Assembly: GCA_963665195.1 (NCBI GenBank)
Contig: OY762070.1
Span: 1,674,001-1,738,000, forward strand
Length of the DNA: 64,000 nucleotides
Source of the DNA: VXYL01 sp963665195
GTDB taxonomy: Bacteria; Pseudomonadota; Gammaproteobacteria; Pseudomonadales; Azotimanducaceae
Direction of reading: 5' to 3'
The notes beneath the pieces are model-generated. The model was given only the letters and a program-made list of their open reading frames with translations, had not been told where the DNA came from and ran no database searches. Each line of letters begins with the position of its first letter. Position 1 is the stretch's first letter. The translations under genes were made by a program, and so were the position numbers. This document shows positions 17,577 to 26,317 of the stretch, piece after piece.

Positions 17577-18860
17577 GTGTCGCAACACCAACGCTTCCCC
17601 GACATCGGCCTAGAGGTGCCGACGCTGCTGCTCCCGAAGCCGGGCGTGCCGCTCGAGACCTGGGCCGTCATCGCCTGCGACCAGCACACGTCGGAACCCG
17701 CCTATTGGGACGAGACGCGGCGGTTGGTGGGCGAGAATCCCTCCACCCTCGATCTGGTGCTCCCGGAAGCGCATCTCGGGGCCGGCGACCGGGACGCCGC
17801 CATCGCCGCCATCCACCGCAGCATGGCCCGCTATCTGGACGACGTGCTCGAACCGCAGCCGCCGGGCTTCATGCTGGTGGAGCGGGAAGTCGGCCGCGCC
17901 TCGCCCAGAAACGGCTTGGTGGTGGCTCTGGATCTCGACCGGTTCGATTACCGCGATGGCGCCCAGGAGCTGATTCGCAGCACCGAGGGAACCGATCCGA
18001 ACCGGCTTCCGGCGCGCACCGCGGTGCGCCGCGGGGCACCGCTGGAGACGCCGCACATCCTCGTGCTGATCGACGATCCGCACCGCACGGTCATCGAGCC
18101 GCTGCGCGATGCGCCGCTCGACATCGCCTACGACTTCGAGCTGATGCAGGGCGGCGACCGCGTGCGCGGCTGGCGGGTGACCGATTCCGCGATGGTCGAC
18201 TCCGTCGCCACTGCCATCGCCGGACTGCGCCGGGGCGACCCGCCGCTGGCCTACGCCATGGGCGACGGCAACCACTCCTTCGCCGCGGCGCGAGCGGTAT
18301 GGGAGGAGATTCGGGAGCAGCAGGGCGTGGCGGACCACCCGGCCCGCCACGCGCTGGTGGAACTGGTGAACGTCCACGATGCCGGTCTCGAGTTCGAGCC
18401 CATCCACCGGCTGGTGGAGGGGCTGGCGAGCGAGTCGATCCTCGCGGCCCTGGAGCAGCGAACCGGCTGCCGGCGCCGTTCCTTTTCGACCCGCGAGGCG
18501 TGGCGAGGCGCCAGCCGAGCGCCATTCGCAGGGCACCGCATCCCGTACCTCGCGGGCGGCGCATTCGGCCTGCTCGACATCGAGCAGCCGGCCTTCCGGC
18601 TGGCGACGGCGACGCTGCACGATGTCCTCGACCCGCTGCTGGCCACCCATCCCAATGCCCGGGTCGACTACATCCACGGCGAGGAGACGCTGGGCGCACT
18701 GGCCGCGAAGCCGGACAGCACGGGCTTCCTGCTGCCGGCCATGGACAAGCACGACCTCTTCAAGACGGTGATCGAGGAGGGCGCGACGCCGCGCAAGACG
18801 TTCTCGCTCGGCGAGGCGCACGAGAAGCGCTACTACTTGGAGTGTAGGCGCATCGCCTAG
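17577..18860 (+). CDS. DUF1015-family protein
   Basis: A 427-residue protein matching the DUF1015 family: VPTLLLPKPGVPLETWAVIACDQHTSEPAYW near the N-terminus, then YAMGDGNHSFAAAR, then DYIHGEETL, and at the C-terminus FLLPAMDKHDLFKTVIEEG. The family is widespread and uncharacterised. An open frame runs back through the tRNA, so I choose GTG 17577, which begins MSQHQRFPDIGLEVP and matches the usual length. Probably cytoplasmic. It is the only gene immediately downstream of tRNA-Pro and may share its transcript. Confidence 0.85.
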   Translation: MSQHQRFPDIGLEVPTLLLPKPGVPLETWAVIACDQHTSEPAYWDETRRLVGENPSTLDLVLPEAHLGAGDRDAAIAAIHRSMARYLDDVLEPQPPGFMLVEREVGRASPRNGLVVALDLDRFDYRDGAQELIRSTEGTDPNRLPARTAVRRGAPLETPHILVLIDDPHRTVIEPLRDAPLDIAYDFELMQGGDRVRGWRVTDSAMVDSVATAIAGLRRGDPPLAYAMGDGNHSFAAARAVWEEIREQQGVADHPARHALVELVNVHDAGLEFEPIHRLVEGLASESILAALEQRTGCRRRSFSTREAWRGASRAPFAGHRIPYLAGGAFGLLDIEQPAFRLATATLHDVLDPLLATHPNARVDYIHGEETLGALAAKPDSTGFLLPAMDKHDLFKTVIEEGATPRKTFSLGEAHEKRYYLECRRIA

Positions 18861-18863
18861 CGG

Positions 18864-19382
18864 CTATTGCCGCCGATACACCCGGACTGCCCGCACATCC
18901 TCGCCGCCGGTATCGACGCGCACCGTCACGCGCAGCCGCCGCGCCCGATCCTCCAGCGCCATCGTCTCCACGCCGCGGATGTCCCCGCGCGTCGAGCGCA
19001 CCACCAGCACGCTCTCCTCCCAACCCACGCGCACGGTCCAGAAGTCCCGTTCGCGCACGCCCCACGACACGTCCCGATAGTTGCCGTCGTCGTAGCGGAT
19101 GCCCATCGAATCCGCGTCCTGCTCTATGCGCAGGCGCTCGGCGGAGAGCACCGGGAAGTCCTGCACCACGAAGGCGGCCGACGCCGCGGCATTCGCCTGC
19201 CGCCCGCGCGCCACGTCCCGATCCTCGCGCCGCCGGATGGCCTTGAGGTCAAGCGGCGGATCGCTCAGCTCCGGGTCCAGCAGCCAATCGCCGCTGAGGT
19301 CGAAACCGCGCGGCACATCCGTGTTCAGCGGCATGCACGCGGCGAGCGTAGTCAGCAGGGCGACAGCGATGGCGAGGCGCAT
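18864..19382 (-). CDS. Small predicted lipoprotein, unknown function
   Basis: A 172-residue protein beginning MRLAIAVALLTTLAAC. It has a short hydrophobic signal ending in the lipobox L-A-A-C, with Cys16 as the predicted lipidated residue. The mature part is charged and beta-rich with no motif I recognise (FDLSGDWLLDPELSD near the start, RVTVRVDTGGEDVRAVRVY at the end). It converges on the DUF1015 gene with 3 bases between stops. The asparagine directly after the MPL segment does not resemble an Asp+2 inner-membrane retention signal, so Lol-dependent outer-membrane sorting is plausible. Confidence 0.7.
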   Translation of the reverse strand: MRLAIAVALLTTLAACMPLNTDVPRGFDLSGDWLLDPELSDPPLDLKAIRRREDRDVARGRQANAAASAAFVVQDFPVLSAERLRIEQDADSMGIRYDDGNYRDVSWGVRERDFWTVRVGWEESVLVVRSTRGDIRGVETMALEDRARRLRVTVRVDTGGEDVRAVRVYRRQ

Positions 19383-19462
19383 TCGATCGGCACTCCGGCG
19401 GCGAACTGGCGCACAATACCACCCACCCCGGCGCGAGGCCCATCGCCTAAGGAAGCGACACC

Positions 19463-20608
19463 ATGGAGTACCGAGTCATCTCGGCGGACTGCCACATCGA
19501 TCTGCCGTGGCTCCCGGAAGACCTCTTCACCAGCGAGGCCCGCGCCGATCTCAAGGAGCGCATGCCCTATGTGGCCGAAACCGAGAAGGGCCGCTACTGG
19601 GTGAGCCGCGGCGGTGCCCAATTCGGGCTACAGAACGGCATGGGCTCGGCGGGCCGCGTCTACGTGCCGGGCCAGATCCACCGCTCGGACCGCATGGCCG
19701 AGCAGGGACTTTACCGGGACGGCGAGCGCGGCGTCCGGCGGCTCACGGAGCCGGAACTGCGCCTCAAGGACCAGGACCTCGACGGCGTTCAGGCCGAGGT
19801 GCTCTACGGCATCCTGGGGGCCGCCATGCGCCTCGGCGACGACGATGCCGCCGACGAGATGATGCGCATCTACAACGCCTGGCTGGCCGACTTCTGCGCT
19901 ACGCACCCGGAGCGCTTCGCCGGGCTCGCCACCATTCCGAACCACGATGTGGACGCCGCCGTGCGCGAGGTCGGGAGAGTTGCCAAGCGCGGCGTTCTGC
20001 GCGGCATCGAAGTGGCCAACACGCACGACATGGCGCCGCTATTCGACCCCGCTTGGGAACCGCTCTGGGCGGCAGCAGAGGATGCGCGCCTGCCCGTCCA
20101 CTACCACACCATCGGCCCGCGCATGGACTACGACTTCAGCAAGATGGCCGCCCTGCAGCGCCGCCAAGCCTTCGCCGTCCACATCACGAGTTTTCAGCTC
20201 GCAATGTCCAAGATCATCATGGAGACCATCTACGGCGGCGTCTTGGAAGCCCACCCGGGCCTCAAGCTCGTGATCGGCGAGAGTGGCATCGGCTGGATTC
20301 CCTACATCCTGGAGCACATGGACCTGGAGTGGGAAGACCAGTTCAAGGACCTGACGCTCACCATGAAGCCTTCCGAATACTGGCACCGCCAGTGCTACGC
20401 GACCTACCAGAGCGACCCCATCGGCATCCGCCTGCTGGACATCCTCGGCGAAGACAACGTGATGTGGGGCAGCGACTTCCCGCACCCGGACGGCGTCTGG
20501 CCGGACTCCCAGGAGTTCATCGCCCGCGAACTCGAGGGCGTACCGGAGGCGACGAAACGCAAGATCGTCTGCGAGAACGCAGCGCGGCTGTACGGGTTCG
20601 GTGCTTGA
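19463..20608 (+). CDS. Metal-dependent amidohydrolase (amidohydrolase_2, ACMSD-like TIM barrel)
   Basis: A 381-residue TIM-barrel hydrolase/decarboxylase. Motifs are the N-terminal metal pair in ISADCHIDLPW, later PVHYHTIG (metal His), GWIPYILEHMDLEW, and near the end MWGSDFPHPDG carrying the catalytic Asp. GGAAGCG upstream of the ATG is a good ribosome-binding site. Members act on aromatic or cyclic carboxylates and on ring-cleavage products, which fits the catabolic flavour of the window, but the substrate is unknown. Divergent from the lipoprotein gene with an 80-base gap. Confidence 0.85.
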   Translation: MEYRVISADCHIDLPWLPEDLFTSEARADLKERMPYVAETEKGRYWVSRGGAQFGLQNGMGSAGRVYVPGQIHRSDRMAEQGLYRDGERGVRRLTEPELRLKDQDLDGVQAEVLYGILGAAMRLGDDDAADEMMRIYNAWLADFCATHPERFAGLATIPNHDVDAAVREVGRVAKRGVLRGIEVANTHDMAPLFDPAWEPLWAAAEDARLPVHYHTIGPRMDYDFSKMAALQRRQAFAVHITSFQLAMSKIIMETIYGGVLEAHPGLKLVIGESGIGWIPYILEHMDLEWEDQFKDLTLTMKPSEYWHRQCYATYQSDPIGIRLLDILGEDNVMWGSDFPHPDGVWPDSQEFIARELEGVPEATKRKIVCENAARLYGFGA

Positions 20609-20687
20609 GCGAGGACGGCTCGCGAATCGACCCAAGCGCCGCCGGATGCCCGTACGGCTGCGCGGATGGCTCGCGTGACCACGAGAG

Positions 20688-21296
20688 TTACGACTTCACC
20701 ACTGTCCGAAAGCCTAGTCGCCGGTAGAGCCCAGGCGCCGTCGCGTCGATCTCCCTGTCGAACTTCTGGATAGAGCTCTTGGTGAAGCCCGACTCCTGCA
20801 GAGCGCCTAGAGCCAACGCATCGAACGCTGCCGACTCAAGCCAGTCTACTTCCTCCCTATAGCCACAGACCGCCACGGCCTGCGTGTTCCTCACAAACCG
20901 ATTCAACCTGTTGCCATGCGAGTCCATTACTCCACATGCGCCGAAATAGATGAGCCGTCCACGCGCTCGACCGTCGATCCACTCCTCAAGCTGTGCGAGG
21001 GTTATCCGCGTGCCGTCACCGATCTCCACAAAGGCATCTCTCTCCTTCCCCTCGGCCTTCCATCCGTGGAATCCCAAGTAAAGGATGGGATGGGTCTTGT
21101 ACCCGCGGCGAAAGTACCTGTCCAAGAAGAAGACGAACTCGCTCTCAGTACCCACGTCTCGATGTTCGTATGGGACGTCCCCATATCTTTCCAGCAAGTG
21201 GAGTGCGGGCTCGACCGTAGCCCTGTCCTTCTGCCTGAACCACTGGTCCGTCTCTAAGCAGAAGATGCCTTTGGTCTCGCTCTTCTTTCTGGCCAT
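20688..21296 (-). CDS. DUF6642-like protein with caspase/CHAT-like His-Cys pair
   Basis: About 202 residues from the ATG at 21296 (MARKKSETKGIFCLETDQW). The N-terminal GIFCLE segment and overall layout resemble the DUF6642 family as I remember it. Two stretches look like a caspase-fold peptidase core: ILYLGFHGW with the His after a beta strand, and LIYFGACGVMDSHG with the Cys after the next strand. The central part aligns to nothing else I know. Its bases are noticeably less G+C-rich than surrounding genes and it borders a toxin-antitoxin pair, so it may be acquired. Protease function is inference from motifs only. Confidence 0.6.
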   Translation of the reverse strand: MARKKSETKGIFCLETDQWFRQKDRATVEPALHLLERYGDVPYEHRDVGTESEFVFFLDRYFRRGYKTHPILYLGFHGWKAEGKERDAFVEIGDGTRITLAQLEEWIDGRARGRLIYFGACGVMDSHGNRLNRFVRNTQAVAVCGYREEVDWLESAAFDALALGALQESGFTKSSIQKFDREIDATAPGLYRRLGFRTVVKS

Positions 21297-21376
21297 GGCT
21301 CGCTCCAAACCGCGAACACACCACCGTAGGCTGTATCGAGACACATGTCAAACCGCGCTACCAAGCGCATGGCGCG

Positions 21377-21763
21377 TCACTGCTCGAACTCGGTTGGGGA
21401 GCCGCCGACCCGGTGGATTGGACGCTGCCGGATCCCGCTCTCGCTCATGGTGGTAAACCACCCTTCAAGTTGAACGCCGCTCGTAGTCAACCCGACGACT
21501 TGAGCCGCCAGCGCCTCCGCCGATTCCGGCAGGAGGCGGAGGTACAGGATGCCTGTCGGAGGCGCAAGACCGCGGCCGAACAGGAGGTAGCCGTAGTCTC
21601 GACCAAAGGTCACGATGACCCGACTCTGCGCCCTAGCCAATTGCAGGACATGCTCGTCCGCGGCACCTGGTGAAGACTCCGCAACCGCCAGGACATCCTC
21701 TCCGAGACGCCGCAAGGCCGTCACGGTCTTCAGAGGGACGTTCTCGTCCGCCAGCAACCTCAT
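21377..21763 (-). CDS. DUF5615 PIN-like toxin candidate
   Basis: A 128-residue protein starting MRLLADENVPLKTVTALR, typical of DUF5615/Mut7-C-like PIN folds. The acidic D6-E7-N8 replaces the usual PIN D-x-N, followed by VIVTFGRDYGYLLF with the second acidic site. Such proteins are predicted RNases in type II toxin-antitoxin modules. The start is at 21763, seven bases after the stop of the DUF433 gene; a longer open frame upstream is only the shifted reading of that gene. The C-terminal ~25 residues extend beyond the core domain. Confidence 0.8.
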   Translation of the reverse strand: MRLLADENVPLKTVTALRRLGEDVLAVAESSPGAADEHVLQLARAQSRVIVTFGRDYGYLLFGRGLAPPTGILYLRLLPESAEALAAQVVGLTTSGVQLEGWFTTMSESGIRQRPIHRVGGSPTEFEQ

Positions 21764-21770
21764 GGGCCGG

Positions 21771-22001
21771 CTAATCGCCGAAAGAGTAGACGTGCTCGTC
21801 CCGCGCACACTCAGCGGCGAAGGCGTACAAGGCACAGAGCGCCTCTTGGGAGAGCTGGGGGTAGTTCTCCAAGACATCCCCAGCAGACCAACCATTGGCG
21901 AGCAGATCAAGCAGGAAGTCAACCGAAAGTCGGGTTCCTCGCACCACGGGCTTCCCCGCCAGAATCGCGGGGTCGCTATGTATGTACCCATGCCAGTTCA
22001 T
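21771..22001 (-). CDS. DUF433 antitoxin candidate
   Basis: A 76-residue protein beginning MNWHGYIHSDPAILAGKP, with GTRLSVDFLLDLLANGWSAGDVLENYPQLSQE, the classic DUF433 winged-helix pattern. DUF433 proteins are DNA-binding antitoxins typically encoded just upstream of a DUF5615 PIN-like protein, exactly as found here. It should neutralise the toxin and repress the operon from the intergenic region 22002-22289. Confidence 0.85.
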   Translation of the reverse strand: MNWHGYIHSDPAILAGKPVVRGTRLSVDFLLDLLANGWSAGDVLENYPQLSQEALCALYAFAAECARDEHVYSFGD

Positions 22002-22289
22002 GTCTTGCCCCAGAACGCACCGTTCGTGTGGGAGACCAAGCCACCATAGCAGCCGGCAAGCTGGTGTCGGGCCAGTGCCCCAAGCCCGATCCGCTATCGT
22101 CGGTCGCGCACGAACGGAGCATAGCACACCGCAGGCCAGACGGCGCTGCGGCACCGCGGCATCACAACGTCCGGTACGCGCCGAGGCTGGGCTTGGCCTG
22201 GGCTTGGCCCGCGGGTGCGTCTTGCACGGCAACGGCCGGTAACCCAGAGGCACTAGTTTGCCCTCTCGTTGGTGTTCCTAGGCAGTGCG
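22002..22289. other. 288-bp non-coding stretch upstream of the DUF433/DUF5615 pair
   Basis: This is the longest stretch without a supported gene. It must hold the promoter/operator of the toxin-antitoxin operon (minus strand) and the 3' end region of the PhyH gene. I see no convincing open frame, tRNA, clear terminator with a T tract, or long repeat. Short imperfect repeats of GGCTTGG and GCTTGGCC around 22190-22210 are the only visible structure. Confidence 0.5.
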
Positions 22290-23057
22290 CTACCGGCCGT
22301 CCGCTTCGACGACCCGCGGGTGGGCTTGCACGGATGGTGGCGCCATCAGGCGGCGCTGGCGTGCGGTGGCTTGGGCGAAGTGGGCCGGATCATAGGGCGC
22401 TTTCGCCCAGGTGGAGTGCGGCGGGCTGTACTTGTAGAGCAGTGTGCGCCGTTCGTGCTCGGCCTGCCACGCGGCGGTGCCGTGGATCAGCGCCTCGGTG
22501 AAGATCAGCACGTCGCCGGCGGCCATCTCTGGCTGCACTACCCAATCGACGGCACGTTCGTGCCGCGCCACGTCGCGCGGCATGTGCGGCAGGAAGTTTG
22601 ACTTGTGGCTACCGGGGACGCAGACGAAGCCGCCCGCGCCTTGCGGGGCGTCGGTGAGATTCCAAGTGGCAACGGTCAGGCCATTGCGCATCACGCCGTC
22701 GTGGTAGCGGTACCAGTGGTCGCTCTCGTAGCGCCAAGGGCCACCGTGCAGCGCATGGCTGCCAGCCCCCTTCTGCATGAAAATGCAGTAGTCGTGATCG
22801 ATGCGCAGGCGCTTGCCGAGGAGCTCCACCAGGTACGGCAGCACGCGGTCGTCGTCCATGGGATCGACGAACGCCTGGCCCCACGAGGAGATGCCGTTGA
22901 AGCGGCGGAACGGCCCGTCGTCCGGTTGCCGCGGCCAGACTTCGTCCGCCATGCGGATGAGTTCGCGGCATTCGGCCGCGCTCAGCACGTTCCTGACGAT
23001 GAGAAAGCCGCGCAGGTCGAAGAGGAACTTGTCCTCGTCGGTCAGAGCGCCGGCCAC
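22290..23057 (-). CDS. Phytanoyl-CoA dioxygenase (PhyH) family Fe(II)/2-oxoglutarate oxygenase
   Basis: A 255-residue cupin-fold oxygenase. The N-terminal FDLRGFLIVRNVLSAAEC is typical of PhyH proteins; the middle has VPGSHKSNF and the C-terminal metal His lies in ALIHGTAAW, with ERRTLLYKYSP providing the 2-oxoglutarate Arg. The first facial-triad region reads ALHGGPWRY, so the usual H-x-D/E carboxylate is replaced by Gly. I have seen this LHGG form in a bacterial subfamily, so activity is possible but not assured. It starts 3 bases after the VOC gene, implying one transcript. Substrate unknown. Confidence 0.85.
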   Translation of the reverse strand: MAGALTDEDKFLFDLRGFLIVRNVLSAAECRELIRMADEVWPRQPDDGPFRRFNGISSWGQAFVDPMDDDRVLPYLVELLGKRLRIDHDYCIFMQKGAGSHALHGGPWRYESDHWYRYHDGVMRNGLTVATWNLTDAPQGAGGFVCVPGSHKSNFLPHMPRDVARHERAVDWVVQPEMAAGDVLIFTEALIHGTAAWQAEHERRTLLYKYSPPHSTWAKAPYDPAHFAQATARQRRLMAPPSVQAHPRVVEADGR

Positions 23058-23060
23058 GGC

Positions 23061-23435
23061 TCAGCCCCAGTCGGACTTGCAGACGCTGATGCAGTAGCCG
23101 TTGGGGTCCCTCACGGTGAATTCCTTCATCCGCGCCTGCTCGTTGTATTGCAGCTCGGAGATCACGTCGATGCCGAGCTCTTGGGCGCGAATGTACGCCG
23201 CGTCCGCATCCGCCACATGGACATAGAGGATGACGCCGTGGCCCATCGGGCCCGCCGTCGGCACGCCGTGATCGTGGTCGGCATCGAGCTGGTGGAGCTG
23301 CAGCAGGAGCGTCTTGCCATCCATCAGCATCTCGAACTCCGGCCCGCCGTGGCCGGACTGCATGCCGAGGAAGTCCTGGTACCAACGCGACGTGGCTTCC
23401 ACGTCGGCGGCGAAGAGCATGGTGTCGGTGCGCAT
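23061..23435 (-). CDS. VOC (glyoxalase/bleomycin-resistance/dioxygenase) family protein
   Basis: A 124-residue single VOC domain starting MRTDTMLFAADVEATSRWYQ. It has the paired beta-alpha-beta-beta-beta modules (GHGVILYVHVADADAAY and TVRDPNGYCISV, the latter carrying the metal Glu/His-type position). Proteins of this size dimerise and act as isomerases, dioxygenases or binding proteins. The ATG at 23435 has a GGAG upstream; a longer open frame lacks family similarity. First gene of a two-gene unit with the PhyH oxygenase. Confidence 0.82.
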   Translation of the reverse strand: MRTDTMLFAADVEATSRWYQDFLGMQSGHGGPEFEMLMDGKTLLLQLHQLDADHDHGVPTAGPMGHGVILYVHVADADAAYIRAQELGIDVISELQYNEQARMKEFTVRDPNGYCISVCKSDWG

Positions 23436-23463
23436 CGCGGGCTCCGCGCAAAATGGAGCGCGG

Positions 23464-23469
23464 ATTGTA
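23464..23469 (-). promoter_or_regulatory. Candidate -10 element for the VOC-PhyH unit
   Basis: On the minus strand this reads TACAAT, five of six consensus matches, and would start transcription about 20 bases before the ATG at 23435. No good -35 is visible at 17 bases (GCTTCA), so the call is weak. Confidence 0.3.
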
Positions 23470-23631
23470 AGCGAGCGCCATGCGCGTGAAGCCGCTCGCC
23501 AACGCGGAACGCCATCGAGTTGCGAGCTGATCGACGTGGGGCGAGAATGTCGCTCAACGCCTCCGCTGGGACACCCAAAGGCCGCCGGCGTCGCTACACT
23601 GCGCCGCTGTTTCCGCTCTGAGGAGAAGCGC

Positions 23632-24843
23632 GTGCCCGACTCCGGCGAATCAGGCGTCGATCTGCTCCGCGGCGTGCGCGTCGTGGACTTCACCCACGTC
23701 CACGCCGGGCCGCTGTGCGCGTACCAGCTCGCGCTCATGGGCGCGGACATCGTCAAGGTGGAGTCGCCGGACGGCGGCGATCAGCTTCGTGCTGGGCACC
23801 CGGAAGGCTTGCCGCCGGGCTTTCTCGGCCAGAACGCCAACAAGCGCTCGCTCGCCATCGATCTCAAGAAGCCCGCCGGCCTCAAGGCCGTTCACGCGCT
23901 GGTGGAGACGGCCGATGTCGTGCTGCAGAACATGCGCCCGGGCACCGCGGATCGGCTCGGCATCGGCTTCGAGCGGCTCCGCTCGATTCGGCCCGGTCTC
24001 GTCTACTGCGCGGTGTCGGGCTACGGGCAGGACGGGCCGGAGAGCGACCGGCCCGCCTACGATCACCTGATTCAAGGCGAGTCCGGGATGTTCATGGCGA
24101 CCGGCACGCAGGAACAGCCGGTGCGCGTCGGCTTCGCCATCGCCGACTCCGGTACCGCGGTCATAGCGAGTTCGGCGATTCTGGCCGCGCTCCTGCGCCG
24201 CGAACGCACCGGGCGGGGGGCGATGCTGGATGTGTCCATGCTGGAATCGAGCATGGCGCTGATGGGCCTCAACTACTACAACTACCTCGGCACCGGGCGC
24301 GTCATGCCCCGCGTGGGGCCGAATCCGCTCGCGCAGGCCGGGTCGGCCGGCACCTTTCCCACCAAGAAAGGCACGCTGCTGGTGAACGGCAACACGCATC
24401 GCCTGTTCATCCGCTTGGCAGAGGCGCTCGGCCGCGAAGATCTGGTGCAGGACGAGCGCTTCGCCACCGAGGCCGCGGCGCGAACCAATCGAACCGCCTT
24501 GCGGCGCATCTTCGCCGCGCACTTCCGCACGGACACCGCGGCGCGCTGGGAGGCGGTCATCCGCGCAGCCGGGGTGCCGTGCGGGCAGCTCAAGGGGCCG
24601 GAACGGGCCATCGAGAACCCGCAGCTGGCCCATCGCGGCACCATCGCCGAGCTTGACGGCGTGCCGGGCACGGCTGATGGGCGCCTGCGCTTCCTCGGCA
24701 CCGGGTTCACCGTAGACGGCCAGCCGGCAACGCCGAGCCGGCCGCCGCCGCGTCTCGGCGAGCACTCCGAGGCCATCCTGCGCGAACTCGGCTACGACGC
24801 CGCAGCGATTTCGGCCTTGCGCGATGCGGGGGCGCTCGGTTGA
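23632..24843 (+). CDS. Family III CoA-transferase (CaiB/BaiF)
   Basis: A 403-residue CoA-transferase that moves CoA between acyl donors and acceptors through an aspartyl-CoA anhydride. The GTG at 23632-23634 is preceded by a near-perfect AGGAG, which decides the start. Motifs are LRGVRVVDFTHVHAGPLCAYQLALMGADIVKVE at the N-terminus (read here in parts), NKRSLAIDLKKP, VLQNMRPG, and the catalytic Asp region PAYDHLIQGESGM. The stop overlaps the TTG start of the flavoprotein gene by 3 bases. With the next gene it suggests activation and dehydrogenation of a di- or tricarboxylic acid. Confidence 0.92.
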   Translation: MPDSGESGVDLLRGVRVVDFTHVHAGPLCAYQLALMGADIVKVESPDGGDQLRAGHPEGLPPGFLGQNANKRSLAIDLKKPAGLKAVHALVETADVVLQNMRPGTADRLGIGFERLRSIRPGLVYCAVSGYGQDGPESDRPAYDHLIQGESGMFMATGTQEQPVRVGFAIADSGTAVIASSAILAALLRRERTGRGAMLDVSMLESSMALMGLNYYNYLGTGRVMPRVGPNPLAQAGSAGTFPTKKGTLLVNGNTHRLFIRLAEALGREDLVQDERFATEAAARTNRTALRRIFAAHFRTDTAARWEAVIRAAGVPCGQLKGPERAIENPQLAHRGTIAELDGVPGTADGRLRFLGTGFTVDGQPATPSRPPPRLGEHSEAILRELGYDAAAISALRDAGALG

Positions 24844-26306
24844 ACCGAGTCGTCGTCATCGGCGGCGGCAACGCGGCCTTGAATGCCGCCATCGCCGCCG
24901 GCGAGGCAGGCGCGCAGACCGTGCTGCTCGAACGCGCCCCCTATGCGCTACGCGGCGGCAATTCGCGGTTCACCGCCGGGGCCATGCGCACGGTGTACGA
25001 CGGCGCCGCGGACCTCTGTCGACTGATGCCGGAGCTGACGCCCGCCGAGCTCGACCGCACCGATTTCGGCAGCTACTCCCGCGAGCAGTTCTACGACGAT
25101 CTCGGCCGCGTGACGCAGTACCGCGCGGACCCCGCCCTTGCGGAACGGCTGGTCGAGGACAGCTTCGAGACTCTGCTGTGGATGCGCGAGCGCGGCGTGC
25201 GGTTCCTGCCGCTGTACGGGCGGCAGTCTTTCGAAGTGGACGGCAAGGTGCGCTTCTGGGGCGGACTCACGGTGGAAGCCTGGGGCGGCGGGCCGGGGCT
25301 CGTCGACTCGCTCACGGACATCGCCAAAGGCGCCGGCGTGGACATCCGCTACGGCAGCCAAGCGACAGCGTTGCAGCGCGGTCGGCGTGGCTTCGAGATC
25401 CGCACTGGCGACGAGACGCTGCCGGCCGACGCCGTGGTGCTCGCCTGCGGCGGCTTCGAGTCGAACCCCGCTTGGCGGACGCGCTACCTCGGCCCCGGCT
25501 GGGATCTCGCCAAGGTGCGCGGCACCCGCTTCAACACCGGCGACGGCATCCGCATGGCCGTGGAACTGGGGGCTGCGACTCGGGGTAACTGGTCCGGCTG
25601 CCACGCGGTCGGCTGGGACCTCAACGCACCCGAGTTCGGCGATCTGGACGTCGGCGACAACTTCCAGAAGCACTCGTACCCGTTCGGCATCATGGTGAAC
25701 AGCGCCGGCCGCCGCTTCGTCGACGAAGGCGCGGACTTCCGCAACTACACCTACGCGCGCTACGGGCGCGAAGTCCTGGCGCAGCCGGGGCAGTGCGCGT
25801 GGCAGATCTTCGACGCCAAGGCGAGCCACCTGCTGCGCGACGAGTATCGCATCCGGCGCGTCACCAAAGTGCAGGCCGACAGCGTCGAGGCGCTCGCACG
25901 AGTGCTCGCCGAGCGCGAGGGCGTGGATGCGGACGCTCTGAGCGACGAGATCGCGCGCTACAACGCCGCCGTGGATACCGGGACGCCGTTCGATCCCACG
26001 GTGAAGGACGGGCGAGGCACCATCGGCCTGCGAGTGCCGAAGTCAAACTGGGCGAACCGCATCGACATGCCGCCGTTCGAGGCCTACGGCATCACCTGCG
26101 GGATCACGTTCACCTTCGGCGGCCTTGCCGTCGATGCCGAGGCGCGGGTACACGGCGAGGACGGCGAGCCGATTCCCGGCCTCTACGCCGCCGGCGAACT
26201 GGTGGGCGGCCTGTTCTACTTCAACTACCCGGGCGGATCGGGCCTCACTTCCGGGGCCGTGTTCGGCCGCATCGCGGGTCGCGGCGCTGCCGCAACAAGC
26301 GCTTGA
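24840..26306 (+). CDS. FAD-dependent tricarballylate/fumarate-reductase-type dehydrogenase (TcuA-like)
   Basis: A 488-residue flavoprotein of the succinate dehydrogenase/fumarate reductase fold. It has dinucleotide motif VVVIGGGNAALNAAIAAGEAG at residues 3-23 (given in part), ALRGGNSRFTAG, GGFESNPAW, and the C-terminal FAD contact GLYAAGELVGG followed by NYPGGSGLTSG. This set matches TcuA, which oxidises tricarballylate to cis-aconitate, but other acids are possible. TTG start at 24840 overlaps the CoA-transferase stop. No TcuB or TcuC partner is visible. Confidence 0.85.
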   Translation: MNRVVVIGGGNAALNAAIAAGEAGAQTVLLERAPYALRGGNSRFTAGAMRTVYDGAADLCRLMPELTPAELDRTDFGSYSREQFYDDLGRVTQYRADPALAERLVEDSFETLLWMRERGVRFLPLYGRQSFEVDGKVRFWGGLTVEAWGGGPGLVDSLTDIAKGAGVDIRYGSQATALQRGRRGFEIRTGDETLPADAVVLACGGFESNPAWRTRYLGPGWDLAKVRGTRFNTGDGIRMAVELGAATRGNWSGCHAVGWDLNAPEFGDLDVGDNFQKHSYPFGIMVNSAGRRFVDEGADFRNYTYARYGREVLAQPGQCAWQIFDAKASHLLRDEYRIRRVTKVQADSVEALARVLAEREGVDADALSDEIARYNAAVDTGTPFDPTVKDGRGTIGLRVPKSNWANRIDMPPFEAYGITCGITFTFGGLAVDAEARVHGEDGEPIPGLYAAGELVGGLFYFNYPGGSGLTSGAVFGRIAGRGAAATSA

Positions 26307-26317
26307 GGAGCACGCGC

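Noticed and set aside
20609..20687. GCGAG/CTCGC hairpin after the amidohydrolase gene as an intrinsic terminator
   Set aside because: The stem is only 5 bp and no T tract follows.
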